Source: Arthrobacter sp. (GTDB taxonomy: Bacteria > Actinomycetota > Actinomycetes > Actinomycetales > Micrococcaceae). From it: DNA of 8,779 nucleotides. The first letter of the stretch is position 1. Every line of letters begins with the position of its first letter. The notes under the pieces were generated by a model. The model made no database searches. It was not told the DNA's origin and worked only from the letters and a program-made list of their open reading frames with translations. The stretch is from positions 1 to 8,779 of the forward strand of contig JAODMS010000228.1 in NCBI GenBank assembly GCA_025464925.1, in the 5' to 3' direction. A program made the position numbers and the translations under genes. This document shows positions 1 through 6,098 of the stretch, in pieces.

Positions 1-51
1 GCGGAGAACAACGCGGGAAATAAAAAGCCCCGGTGAACGAAAACAACAGAT

Positions 52-127
52 GCACCTCTAGCTCAACTGGCAGAGCAATTGACTCTTAATCAATGGGTTC
101 CGGGTTCGAGTCCCGGGGGGTGCACCA
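52..127 (+). tRNA. tRNA-Lys (anticodon CTT)
   Basis: A complete cloverleaf is visible. The 7-bp acceptor stem pairs GCACCTC with GGGGTGC, with one T-G pair, followed by discriminator A and an encoded CCA at 125-127. The anticodon stem ATTGA/TCAAT closes the loop CTCTTAA, giving anticodon CTT at 85-87, which reads lysine AAG codons. The T arm carries GGTTCGAGTCC. The gene stands alone, with a hairpin terminator four bases after the CCA. No convincing promoter is visible in the 51 bases before it, so its promoter probably lies outside the window. Confidence 0.97.
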
Positions 128-130
128 AGG

Positions 131-180
131 AAAACCCCGTCTTTACCGGCCTAGCGGCCGGCAGAGGCGGGGTTTTGTTT
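131..180. terminator. Rho-independent terminator after tRNA-Lys, possibly shared with the PBP gene
   Basis: AAAACCCCG (131-139) pairs with CGGGGTTTT (168-176), and inside it CCGGCC (146-151) pairs with GGCCGG (156-161). The plus strand ends in a T-rich tail (TTTTGTTT). On the minus strand the hairpin lies about 45 bases past the PBP stop codon and also ends in four T, so it may terminate both convergent genes. Confidence 0.85.
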
Positions 181-221
181 TGCCCCGATCCCCGGACGTG
201 TCCGCGATCACCGCCGCTGGA

Positions 222-2390
222 TCAAGGTTTGGTCATGGCCTCGGGCGGCGGGGGGAAAGCCGCGGCCGGGTAGAGTCCGGCGACCTGCAGCATGTAGTTC
301 GCCCATTGCGGACCCGCGAGCATGTAACCGTCAATGCCCTCGTAGAACTTGCCGTTGATGGTCACGTTCTGGCCGGGCCGTTTCTGGCCTTCCAGGGTGT
401 CTCCGAAGAAGGAGGCGGTGGCAATGCCGGTAGTGTAGCCGACTACCCAGGTCGCACCGTTGTTGTTGGAGGTGCCGGTCTTTGCCGCCACCGGGAACTG
501 GCTTTGGACCTTGGGGTCGATGTAGACGCCGGACCCCCGTACCAGCACATCCTGGAGCACGGAGTTCACGCCCCGGGCGACCTCGGGCTTGACTGCGTCG
601 CGGCAGTCGCTGGCCTCCGCCGGAAGCTTCCGTCCCGCCGCATCGGTCACATCCACAATTGCGACCGGCACGCAGTACCTGCCGTCATTGGCGAACGTGG
701 CAAACGCATTGGCCAGATGGAGCGGCGCCACGCCGATGGCGCCCAGCAGGTTGCCCAGCTGGTGCATGTTCAACGGGGCGTTGTCCACGCCGCTGTGAAG
801 CCCCACGGCGTCCACGATTTGCTGGATGCCGCAGAAGTCCAGTTGGGCGGCCTCAGCGAAGGTTGCCGTGTTGATGGAGTTGTAGAGTCCGTAGTTGACG
901 GGCATGGGGCGGTAGTACCCCTCATCGTTATTCTGGAGGTCGTCCGCGGCGCCGAGACCAGCCTCTTTCTGCTGGGTGCTGTAAGCGCCGAGCACTTTGC
1001 CGCAACTGGATTTCCACGGAAAATCGAGTGGATACGACCGCCGGGAGGCGTCCACCGTGGCGGCCAGGGACTTGCCTTCATTGAGCCATTCCGCGAACGT
1101 GAACGGTTTCATGGTGGACCCGGGCTGGAACCCGCCGGCGCCGTTCAGGTCATTGCCCTTGGCGTCCTTGGAGTCGACGTTGAAGTTCAGCTGGGTATCG
1201 AATTTTCCCTCCTGGGGCAGGAACACGGTGTTCTGGGTCATCGCGAGGATTTTGCCCGACCCGGGAGCGATGGAGACAAGCGCCGCACCCCACTTGTCCG
1301 GGTTGGCCCCGGCCGTGGCGTTCACCTGGATATCGGCAGCGGCCTGAAGCCTGCTGTCCAGCGTGGTGGTGATGGTCAGGCCGCCGCGGTACAGCTTCCT
1401 CTCCCGCTCGCTACGGCTGGCGCCGTAAGCCGGGTTGTTGAGGATGAGGTGGGACACGTAGTCGCAGAAGTACGGTGCCATGTCCGCGGCGGCACAGCCC
1501 TGTTTCCCCGGAGTGATTTTCAGGTCCACTCCGGTGGCGACGGCGGCGTCATGCTCCGCCTGGGTGATCTTGCCCTGGTCGAGCATGTTCTCCAGCACCT
1601 GGTTGCGTCGCTTGAGGGAGTTCTCGGGGTGGACGGCCGGATCATAGAAGCTGGGGCTGTTGACCAGCCCTGCCAGCAGGGCGGCCTGTGGCAGCGTGAG
1701 GTCCCGCGCTGTGGTGCTGAAGAAGTGCCGGGACGCGGCTTCGATGCCGTAGGCGTCGCGGTTGAAAAACACAATGTTGAGGTAGCCCTCGAGGATCTGA
1801 TCCTTGGTGAGCTTCTTTTCCAGCTCAATGGCGAGTTTCACCTCCCGCACTTTGTCGGCGATGCTTTTCTGCCCGCTGAGGATCACCTGGTCACCCTTGT
1901 CGGCAGACAGCAGGGACTCGTTGACGACGTTCGTGACGTACTGCTGGGTGAGCGTGGAGGCGCCCTGCCGCCCGCCGCTGGTCAGGTTGGACGTCAGCGC
2001 CCGGAGAATCCCCCGCGGATCCACGCCGGCGTGCTCGTAGAAGCGGCTGTCTTCGATGGCGACGATAGCGTCCTTGATGTGCGGGGACATCTGGTCCAAC
2101 CCAACCTTCACACGGTTCTCCGCGTAGAAGGTGGCGATCGGCTTCCCGTCCGCACTCAGCACTTTGGTCGACTGCGACGGCGAATCGACCGTCAGCTCAA
2201 CGGGGAGGTCGTTGAAGTTCTTGATCGAGTTGCTGACGGCAACGCCGGCAGCAGCAACACCGGGGACCACCAGGCTGGCGGTCAAAACCCCGCAGATCGC
2301 GCTCACTGCTAAGAATCCGAGGACCCTCCGAAGGGCCGCGGCCAGACGAGATCCTGTTCGGTTCTTCGGCGCCATTTTCTGTCCCGCCAT
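222..2390 (-). CDS. Class A penicillin-binding protein (bifunctional transglycosylase/transpeptidase)
   Basis: This membrane-anchored enzyme polymerises lipid II into glycan strands and cross-links the stem peptides. The 722 residues are a basic cytoplasmic N-terminus, one transmembrane helix (about 24-50), a GT51 transglycosylase domain (about 75-260) and a transpeptidase domain (about 340-690). GT51 motifs are EDSRFYEH (catalytic Glu113), GASTLTQQ (143-150) and the ILEGYLN region (199-205). Transpeptidase motifs are STMK (Ser425, Lys428), SIN (505-507) and KTGT (637-640). All catalytic residues are present. There is no PASTA domain; the protein ends in a short Pro-rich tail. Six cysteines lie outside the membrane (299, 309, 463, 520, 573, 596). 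The start at 2390 lacks a clear Shine-Dalgarno, and a second ATG at 2375 is possible. A TATTCT box at 2411-2416 could be its -10. It is a PonA-type protein, but the exact paralogue cannot be named. It is divergent from the LysM gene. Confidence 0.95.
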   Translation of the reverse strand: MAGQKMAPKNRTGSRLAAALRRVLGFLAVSAICGVLTASLVVPGVAAAGVAVSNSIKNFNDLPVELTVDSPSQSTKVLSADGKPIATFYAENRVKVGLDQMSPHIKDAIVAIEDSRFYEHAGVDPRGILRALTSNLTSGGRQGASTLTQQYVTNVVNESLLSADKGDQVILSGQKSIADKVREVKLAIELEKKLTKDQILEGYLNIVFFNRDAYGIEAASRHFFSTTARDLTLPQAALLAGLVNSPSFYDPAVHPENSLKRRNQVLENMLDQGKITQAEHDAAVATGVDLKITPGKQGCAAADMAPYFCDYVSHLILNNPAYGASRSERERKLYRGGLTITTTLDSRLQAAADIQVNATAGANPDKWGAALVSIAPGSGKILAMTQNTVFLPQEGKFDTQLNFNVDSKDAKGNDLNGAGGFQPGSTMKPFTFAEWLNEGKSLAATVDASRRSYPLDFPWKSSCGKVLGAYSTQQKEAGLGAADDLQNNDEGYYRPMPVNYGLYNSINTATFAEAAQLDFCGIQQIVDAVGLHSGVDNAPLNMHQLGNLLGAIGVAPLHLANAFATFANDGRYCVPVAIVDVTDAAGRKLPAEASDCRDAVKPEVARGVNSVLQDVLVRGSGVYIDPKVQSQFPVAAKTGTSNNNGATWVVGYTTGIATASFFGDTLEGQKRPGQNVTINGKFYEGIDGYMLAGPQWANYMLQVAGLYPAAAFPPPPEAMTKP

Positions 2391-2730
2391 TACGCTCGAA
2401 ACCTGTGTTCAGAATACGCCGGCAGGCCGCTCAGGGGCCAGAGCCCGGGAGGGACCCAGGTCCTCGGCCCCTCGCGGAGGCAAGCGTGCGGGTCAGCGCC
2501 CTTCCCTGGGCTGGAGTGCTCCGCCGACGGCATTCTGGGGTGGAGCCCGGCGCGGTGACGGTGGTGTTCCCTTCCGTACACCTATGGTGGGTTGTCCCCG
2601 CGTCGGCGCCAGTGCCCGGAAGAGCCCTCCAGGCCGCCGCCGGATTCGCCCGCCGGTGGTCTCCACCGTCCGGTCCCCGCACTGATCCCTCCAGGAGCAG
2701 CCGCGGCACCGCCAAGTTTGAGGAAGTTCC
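2391..2730. other. GC-rich divergent intergenic region
   Basis: These 340 bases separate two divergent wall genes and must hold both promoters. The clearest structure is a hairpin. AGGGGCC (2433-2439) and GAGGGACC (2449-2456) form the left arm and GGTCCTCGGCCCCT (2459-2472) the right arm, with a 9-base bulge and one extra G. A minus-strand TATTCT at 2411-2416 is a -10 candidate for the PBP gene but has no good -35. I found no convincing promoter for the LysM gene. Open frames here are Arg/Pro-rich and look spurious. Confidence 0.5.
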
Positions 2731-3876
2731 ATGAGCAATACCGTCCGGCGTCTCAGCGCCGCCGTCACCGCCGGGGTCATGTCCGCGGTTGTCTTATCCA
2801 CCATGATCAGCGGCTCCGCCGCCCAGGCGGCCACCGCCGTTGCTGTTCAGACCCCCATGCAGGCCTCCCTGGCCGGGGCCCACACCGTCCGGCCGGGCGA
2901 CACCCTAAGCAGGATTGCCGCCAAGCATGGCATGAGCCTCGCCGCCATCTTCGCCGCCAACAACATGGGCATGGGGACCCTCATCTACCCCGGGCAGAAA
3001 ATCAGGGTCCGCCCGGCCGCCACGGCTCCGGCGGCCAAGCCGCCTGCGAAGCGACGTCCCCAGCCGGCCGCGGCTGCCGCCACGACCCACATCGTGAAAC
3101 CCGGCGACACGCTGGGGCAAATCGCCGCCAGCCGCGGCGTCAGCCTTTCCAGCCTCCTGTCCACCAACGGCATGAGCATGCGGACCGTCATTTACCCGGG
3201 GCAGAAGATCCTCCTTACCGCCAGGACCGCATCGGCTCCCGCCGCGAAGCCGGCTACCACGCCCGCCCCGAAGCCCGCGCCAAAGACCGCCGCCGCAAAA
3301 TCCCACCTGGTCAAACCCGGCGACAGCCTCAGCCGGATCGCCGCCAGCCACGGTGTCAGGCTCTCGTTCCTCTTGTCCGCGAACGGCATGAACCTCCGGA
3401 CGATCATCTATCCGGGGCAGAAGATCCTTCTCGCCGCCAGGTCCGCACCTGCCGCCCGGAAGACCGCTCCGGTGGCGACGTCCCCGTCCTCGGCCCAGTT
3501 GAAGACCAGCGTCGCTGCAACCGCCCGCCGCATGGGCGTTGACCCGTCCCTGGCGCTGGCATTCGCCATGCAGGAATCCACCTTCCGTCAGAACGTCACC
3601 TCTTCCGCCGGCGCGGTCGGCACCATGCAGGTCATGCCGACCTCCGGCGAGTGGGCCTCCCAGCTCGTCGGGCGGCCCCTGGACCTGCGCAATACCCAGG
3701 ACAACATCACCGCCGGAGTCGCCATCATCTCGGCCCTGCTCACTACCAGCCCAAGCAAGGAGATCGCCATCGCAAGCTACTACCAGGGCCAGTATTCGGT
3801 GATGAACCGGGGCATGTACGAGGACACGAAGGCATACGTCGCCTCCGTCCTGAAGCATCAAAAGACTTTCCGTTAG
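2731..3876 (+). CDS. Secreted triple-LysM protein with lytic transglycosylase (SLT) domain
   Basis: This is a predicted exported peptidoglycan-binding hydrolase of 381 residues. It has a signal peptide with likely cleavage after AQA at residue 33. Three LysM repeats follow (about 51-93, 120-163, 192-234), each opening with H-x-V-(R/K)-PGD and closing with YPGQKI. They are joined by Ala/Pro/Lys-rich linkers. The C-terminal SLT-like domain (about 258-381) carries the catalytic-type QES (Glu282), GTMQVMP (297-303), NITAGVAI (325-332) and ASYYQG (348-353). Known family role: LysM holds GlcNAc-containing glycan while SLT cleaves the MurNAc-GlcNAc bond. The start is supported by GAGGAAG at 2720-2726, four bases before ATG. 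A hairpin terminator follows about 40 bases after the stop. Divergence from a PBP suggests a role in wall remodelling (inference). Confidence 0.93.
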   Translation: MSNTVRRLSAAVTAGVMSAVVLSTMISGSAAQAATAVAVQTPMQASLAGAHTVRPGDTLSRIAAKHGMSLAAIFAANNMGMGTLIYPGQKIRVRPAATAPAAKPPAKRRPQPAAAAATTHIVKPGDTLGQIAASRGVSLSSLLSTNGMSMRTVIYPGQKILLTARTASAPAAKPATTPAPKPAPKTAAAKSHLVKPGDSLSRIAASHGVRLSFLLSANGMNLRTIIYPGQKILLAARSAPAARKTAPVATSPSSAQLKTSVAATARRMGVDPSLALAFAMQESTFRQNVTSSAGAVGTMQVMPTSGEWASQLVGRPLDLRNTQDNITAGVAIISALLTTSPSKEIAIASYYQGQYSVMNRGMYEDTKAYVASVLKHQKTFR

Positions 3877-3916
3877 GCAGCCCCGGATCCGATCACGGAC
3901 AGCCCCGATCACAGCG

Positions 3917-3945
3917 AGGAAGGCCCCGCGGTGCGGCGCCTTCCT
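3917..3945. terminator. Hairpin terminator between LysM-SLT gene and convergent small gene
   Basis: AGGAAGGC (3917-3924) pairs with GCCTTCCT (3938-3945). Inside, CCGC (3926-3929) pairs with GCGG (3933-3936) around a three-base loop. Only a weak T tract follows on either strand. Its position, 40 bases past the LysM-SLT stop and 11 bases past the convergent small gene's stop, supports a shared bidirectional terminator. Confidence 0.7.
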
Positions 3946-3955
3946 GTTCAAGTGC

Positions 3956-4156
3956 CTAGACGTTCTGGCGAACGGGGTCCGGCTCCCGAACCGTGCTTTC
4001 GTCCAGCTGGGCGAGGTAGGACCACATCTTGGATTCCTCTGCCTGCACCTGAGGCTCCGGGGCCTCGTCAGGCGCGGTTTCCGGGCGGGTTTCAGTCTCC
4101 TCCCGGGCGGCGTCCTTCTTGTAGTTCCGCCATCCCTCGCACGATGAATAGCACAT
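3956..4156 (-). CDS. Small acidic hypothetical protein (66 aa)
   Basis: I do not recognise a named family. The start is unusually well supported: AAGGAGG (4163-4169 on the minus strand) stands six bases before the ATG. That makes this start far better than an upstream in-frame ATG at 4276. The protein opens MCYSSCEGWRNYKKD, so it has an N-terminal Cys-x3-Cys pair next to aromatic and basic residues. A Glu/Pro/Thr-rich, probably disordered middle (about 18-42) follows, then a short segment KMWSYLAQL (43-51). There is no signal peptide or membrane helix. It converges on the LysM-SLT gene and shares the terminator between them. A TTGACA at 4225-4230 (minus strand) could be a -35, but no good -10 follows. 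Function unknown; a role for the two cysteines in metal or redox chemistry is speculation. Confidence 0.75.
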   Translation of the reverse strand: MCYSSCEGWRNYKKDAAREETETRPETAPDEAPEPQVQAEESKMWSYLAQLDESTVREPDPVRQNV

Positions 4157-4291
4157 CACAGACCTCCTTACTTTGGCTGTCCTTTCATCGTCCTCCCCCT
4201 GCGCCGACGTGTCGACCCTCAGGTTGTCAATGCTTGGACCGCACACGGAGGCAGCTGCAGCGGCTTGGGACCCCACTCCTGGTGGCGGGCA

Positions 4292-4438
4292 TCAGCGTTG
4301 GCCACCTCTCCGGGCGACCGGCCGTGGCCAGCCTGGCATCGGTAGCTCCAGCTGGATCGGGTGGGCGCCGACGGGTTCGTCGAGGAGCTCATCGATAGAG
4401 GTCTGGCCCTCGAGTTCTTCCAACCGCTGCGCCTCCAT
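4292..4438 (-). CDS. Possible small protein (48 aa), unrecognised
   Basis: This short minus-strand frame starts at ATG 4438 and stops at TGA 4292. It encodes an acidic N-terminal half (MEAQRLEELEGQTSIDELLD) that reads like a plausible helix, then a Pro/Arg-rich tail. Third codon positions are GC-rich, as expected for coding sequence in this genome. The ribosome site is poor: AGAGG directly abuts the ATG, and an AGGGT lies about nine bases upstream. It lies between the MarR gene and the 66-aa gene on the same strand, so the three could be co-transcribed. It could equally be a chance frame, and nothing in it suggests a function. Confidence 0.4.
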   Translation of the reverse strand: MEAQRLEELEGQTSIDELLDEPVGAHPIQLELPMPGWPRPVARRGGQR

Positions 4439-4562
4439 CCTCTGACCCTAGGTGCAGAGGCCAGCCGGGGCGGTGATGGACACAGCGAAAGCGCTCACCG
4501 GCCGCGGGGCGGCATTCGTGGGCCAGGGAAGGGCGCCCGGCCGGCAACGCTCAGGGGGACAC

Positions 4563-5054
4563 TCAGCTCAGCCGGGTCACCTGGACGGCCAGGCCCGGAT
4601 CGGAGGCGCTGACAATGGCCTTCGCCTCCGGTGAGGACATCCGGGTAGCCAGTTCCCTCACCACCGCCTGGAGTTCCTGCCTCAGCACATCAGGGTCGAT
4701 GGATGCGGCGGCGAGCACGGAGCGCTCCATGTCCGCTGCCTCAGCCACCGCGTCACGGCCACGTTGAGTCAGCGACACCACGTGGCTGCGGCGGTCGGAG
4801 GTGCTGCGCTCCCTGGAGATGTGGCCATGGGCTTCCAGACGGCTCAGCGTCTTCCCCATGGTCTGCGCTTGAACCCGAACCAGCTGGGCCAGTTGGGCCT
4901 GCGTCATCGGTCCGTTTACAGAGAGCACTTCCATGGCGATCACCCCGGCGTGGGTAAGGCCGATGGCCCCCAATTTTTCGTTCCAGGAATGTTCTACGAG
5001 GCGTGCTGCCGTAGACAGTAGGCGGCCCGTGGGCCAGCGATCCATATCAGGCAT
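4563..5054 (-). CDS. MarR-family transcriptional regulator
   Basis: A small winged-helix repressor or activator, 163 residues from the chosen start. The MarR fold is visible: an N-terminal dimerisation helix (about 7-28), a helix-turn-helix around MTQAQLAQLVRVQAQTMGKTLSRLE (50-74) and the wing with DRRSHVVSLT (87-96). The C-terminus is helical. I chose ATG 5054 because TATACT at 5062-5067 (minus strand) lies exactly seven bases before it, the geometry of a leaderless actinobacterial transcript. The longer frame from ATG 5096 has no Shine-Dalgarno and includes a rare ATA codon overlapping that box. It is divergent from the peroxiredoxin gene, which it might regulate. It has no cysteine, so an OhrR-type thiol switch is excluded. 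Ligand unknown. Confidence 0.88.
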   Translation of the reverse strand: MPDMDRWPTGRLLSTAARLVEHSWNEKLGAIGLTHAGVIAMEVLSVNGPMTQAQLAQLVRVQAQTMGKTLSRLEAHGHISRERSTSDRRSHVVSLTQRGRDAVAEAADMERSVLAAASIDPDVLRQELQAVVRELATRMSSPEAKAIVSASDPGLAVQVTRLS

Positions 5055-5061
5055 ACCAATG

Positions 5062-5067
5062 AGTATA
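5062..5067 (-). promoter_or_regulatory. -10 box for leaderless MarR transcript
   Basis: TATACT on the minus strand matches five of six bases of the TATAAT consensus. Its downstream edge is seven bases from ATG 5054, placing the transcription start at or next to the A of the start codon. No good -35 hexamer is visible 17 bases upstream, which is common in actinobacteria. Confidence 0.5.
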
Positions 5068-5109
5068 GCGAGCGTGGGATTGGTCGGTCGCGCCATTGCT
5101 AAGTAAGCT

Positions 5110-5117
5110 GAATATTC
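5110..5117. promoter_or_regulatory. Palindrome GAATATTC in the MarR/peroxiredoxin divergent gap
   Basis: A perfect 8-bp AT-rich palindrome in an otherwise GC-rich window. It lies 12 bases upstream of the peroxiredoxin Shine-Dalgarno and upstream of the divergent MarR gene. It could serve as a MarR operator half or a -10 region (AATATT). It is short, so chance is possible. Confidence 0.3.
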
Positions 5118-5141
5118 TCACCCGCTGCGAAGGAAATGCTC

Positions 5142-5615
5142 ATGCTTGAACGACTCATTCCCGGCGCCCTTGCGCCGGACTTCACCCTGAAAAACTCAGC
5201 CGGAGAGGATGTAAGCCTCAAGAGCTTCCGGGGCCGCAGCAGCGTGGTCTACTTCTACCCGGCGGCATCCACGCCCGGATGCAGCAAGCAGGCCTGCGAC
5301 TTCCGGGACTCGCTGGCCTCCTTGCAGCAAGCGGGCTATGAGGTCCTAGGGATTTCCCCCGATCCGGTGGACAAGCTCGCCAGGTTCGCCGCCACGGAAG
5401 GCTTGAACTTTCCGCTGCTCTCCGACGAGAACCACGCCGTGGCCGCGGCGTACGGAGCCTGGGGCGAGAAAAAGAACTACGGCCGCACCTACGAGGGGCT
5501 CATCCGTTCCACCGTGGTCGTGGATCCTGACGGGAAGATTGTCCTGGCCCAGTACAACGTGCGGGCCACCGGCCACGTCGCCAAACTCCGCCGCGACCTG
5601 AAACTGGAGCACTAG
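5142..5615 (+). CDS. bcp: Peroxiredoxin, Bcp/PrxQ type (thiol peroxidase)
   Basis: This cytosolic enzyme reduces hydrogen peroxide and organic hydroperoxides using thioredoxin-type reductants. The 157 residues are a single thioredoxin-fold AhpC/TSA domain. The signature P-x3-T-x2-C is present as YPAASTPGC, with peroxidatic Cys47. Cys52 five residues later is the resolving cysteine typical of the PrxQ group, and Arg122 (IRSTVVVDPDG) is the conserved active-site arginine. Length is normal for the family. I prefer ATG 5142 over in-frame ATG 5136, because GAAGGAAA (5129-5136) abuts the earlier ATG but stands about six bases from the later one. The divergent MarR gene is a candidate regulator. No clear terminator follows before the tRNA-Leu promoter. 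Confidence 0.93.
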   Translation: MLERLIPGALAPDFTLKNSAGEDVSLKSFRGRSSVVYFYPAASTPGCSKQACDFRDSLASLQQAGYEVLGISPDPVDKLARFAATEGLNFPLLSDENHAVAAAYGAWGEKKNYGRTYEGLIRSTVVVDPDGKIVLAQYNVRATGHVAKLRRDLKLEH

Positions 5616-5672
5616 CCCTACGCCCCCATCCGCCCGCGGCCCGGACACATGCATCGGTTTGCGGACAGCGGC

Positions 5673-5699
5673 TTGAGCTACACCCGCTTTAGGTACAAT
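5673..5699 (+). promoter_or_regulatory. Promoter of tRNA-Leu
   Basis: TTGAGC (5673-5678) and TACAAT (5694-5699) resemble the housekeeping sigma-factor -35 and -10. The -10 matches five of six bases. The spacer of 15 bases is short, or 16 if the -35 is taken as CTTGAG. The predicted start near 5706 gives a leader of about 47 bases before the mature tRNA. Confidence 0.65.
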
Positions 5700-5706
5700 G
5701 GAGCCT

Positions 5707-5750
5707 GGCATCCGCCGTCGATGGTCCAAGGACCAGTAGACGACGGCGCC
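5707..5750 (+). other. Folded 5' leader of pre-tRNA-Leu
   Basis: GCCGTCG (5714-5720) pairs perfectly with CGACGGC (5741-5747). Nested inside, TGGTC (5722-5726) pairs with GACCA (5731-5735) around the loop CAAG. GGC (5707-5709) can add pairs with GCC (5748-5750). The hairpin fills almost the whole leader and ends two bases before the mature tRNA, at the RNase P cut. Confidence 0.5.
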
Positions 5751-5752
5751 GC

Positions 5753-5834
5753 GCGCGAGTGGTGAAATTGGCAGACACGCAGGATTTAGGTTCCTGTGCC
5801 TTCGGGCGTGGGGGTTCAAGTCCCCCCTTGCGCA
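5753..5834 (+). tRNA. tRNA-Leu (anticodon TAG)
   Basis: A class II tRNA with a short variable arm. The acceptor stem pairs GCGCGAG with CTTGCGC, with one G-T pair, followed by discriminator A; CCA is not encoded. The anticodon stem CAGGA/TCCTG closes the loop TTTAGGT, with anticodon TAG at 5787-5789 reading CTA/CTG-type leucine codons. The T arm is GGGGGTTCAAGTCCCCC. It has its own promoter and terminator. Confidence 0.96.
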
Positions 5835-5837
5835 CAC

Positions 5838-5875
5838 AAAAGAGAACCCCGGTCTTCGGACCGGGGTTCTCTTTT
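5838..5875. terminator. Strong terminator after tRNA-Leu
   Basis: A perfect 17-bp stem (5838-5854 with 5859-5875) is capped by the stable TTCG tetraloop. The plus-strand arm ends in TTTT, and the left arm begins AAAA, so the minus strand also ends in T. It begins four bases after the tRNA and insulates it from the fasciclin gene. Confidence 0.95.
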
Positions 5876-5896
5876 GGTTAACCGCGGCACTGCTCT

Positions 5897-5949
5897 GCGG
5901 AACCGGCCGGTTCAGCCGGGATATCAGCGGAATTTTCCGCCGCGGAAAA
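5897..5949. promoter_or_regulatory. Cluster of inverted repeats, candidate operator
   Basis: GAACCGGCCGGTTC (5900-5913) is a perfect 14-bp palindrome. GCGGAA-TT-TTCCGC (5927-5940) and TTTTCCGC-C-GCGGAAAA (5933-5949) are two overlapping inverted repeats. The half-site GCGGAA occurs at 5897, 5927 and 5942, at spacings of 30 and 15 bases. The cluster ends about 20 bases before the SigK-like -35 of the fasciclin gene. Confidence 0.45.
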
Positions 5950-5966
5950 GAATTTGGATCCGGCAC

Positions 5967-5993
5967 CCATCCGTTTCCCCCGAACCGGCGAAT
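5967..5993 (+). promoter_or_regulatory. SigK-like promoter of the fasciclin lipoprotein gene
   Basis: CCATCC (5967-5972) is followed after 15 bases by GCGAAT (5988-5993). As I recall it, the mycobacterial SigK consensus is CCATCC then CCGAAT with 16-17 bases between. The -35 is identical and the -10 matches five of six, but the spacer is slightly short. The downstream gene encodes an MPT70/MPT83-like protein, the classic SigK target. The predicted 5' UTR is about 100 bases. Confidence 0.45.
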
Positions 5994-6098
5994 ACCCATT
6001 GAGACACCAATCAGGGTCTGAGCCCAACAGTCTGAAAAGGGCCAGAGCGGCACATCTCGCCGCAAACCAATGATCGACACAACTAAGGAGAAACCGAA

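Noticed and set aside
93..2312. A 739-codon open frame on the plus strand opposite the PBP gene
   Set aside because: It is the antisense shadow of a GC-rich gene with all PBP motifs on the minus strand, and its translation resembles no protein family.
2440..2550. Possible c-di-AMP (ydaO) riboswitch: GGGACCCA and GGGGTG occur upstream of a LysM-SLT gene
   Set aside because: The two pieces are about 85 bases apart, much more than in the known element, and the highly conserved 3' core (CCGAATCCG, CAGCTAACC) is absent.
2405..2734. A 109-codon frame whose stop overlaps the LysM gene start as ATGA
   Set aside because: The product is Arg/Pro/Ser-rich without family features, and the overlap is probably chance; the LysM gene has its own Shine-Dalgarno.
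2880..3440. Three similar DNA blocks that might be a repeat array
   Set aside because: They are the three LysM coding units, diverged at the DNA level, and are explained by protein domain duplication.
4225..4230. Perfect TTGACA -35 on the minus strand upstream of the 66-aa gene
   Set aside because: At 17 bases the would-be -10 is TCGGCG, so it is not a convincing promoter on its own.
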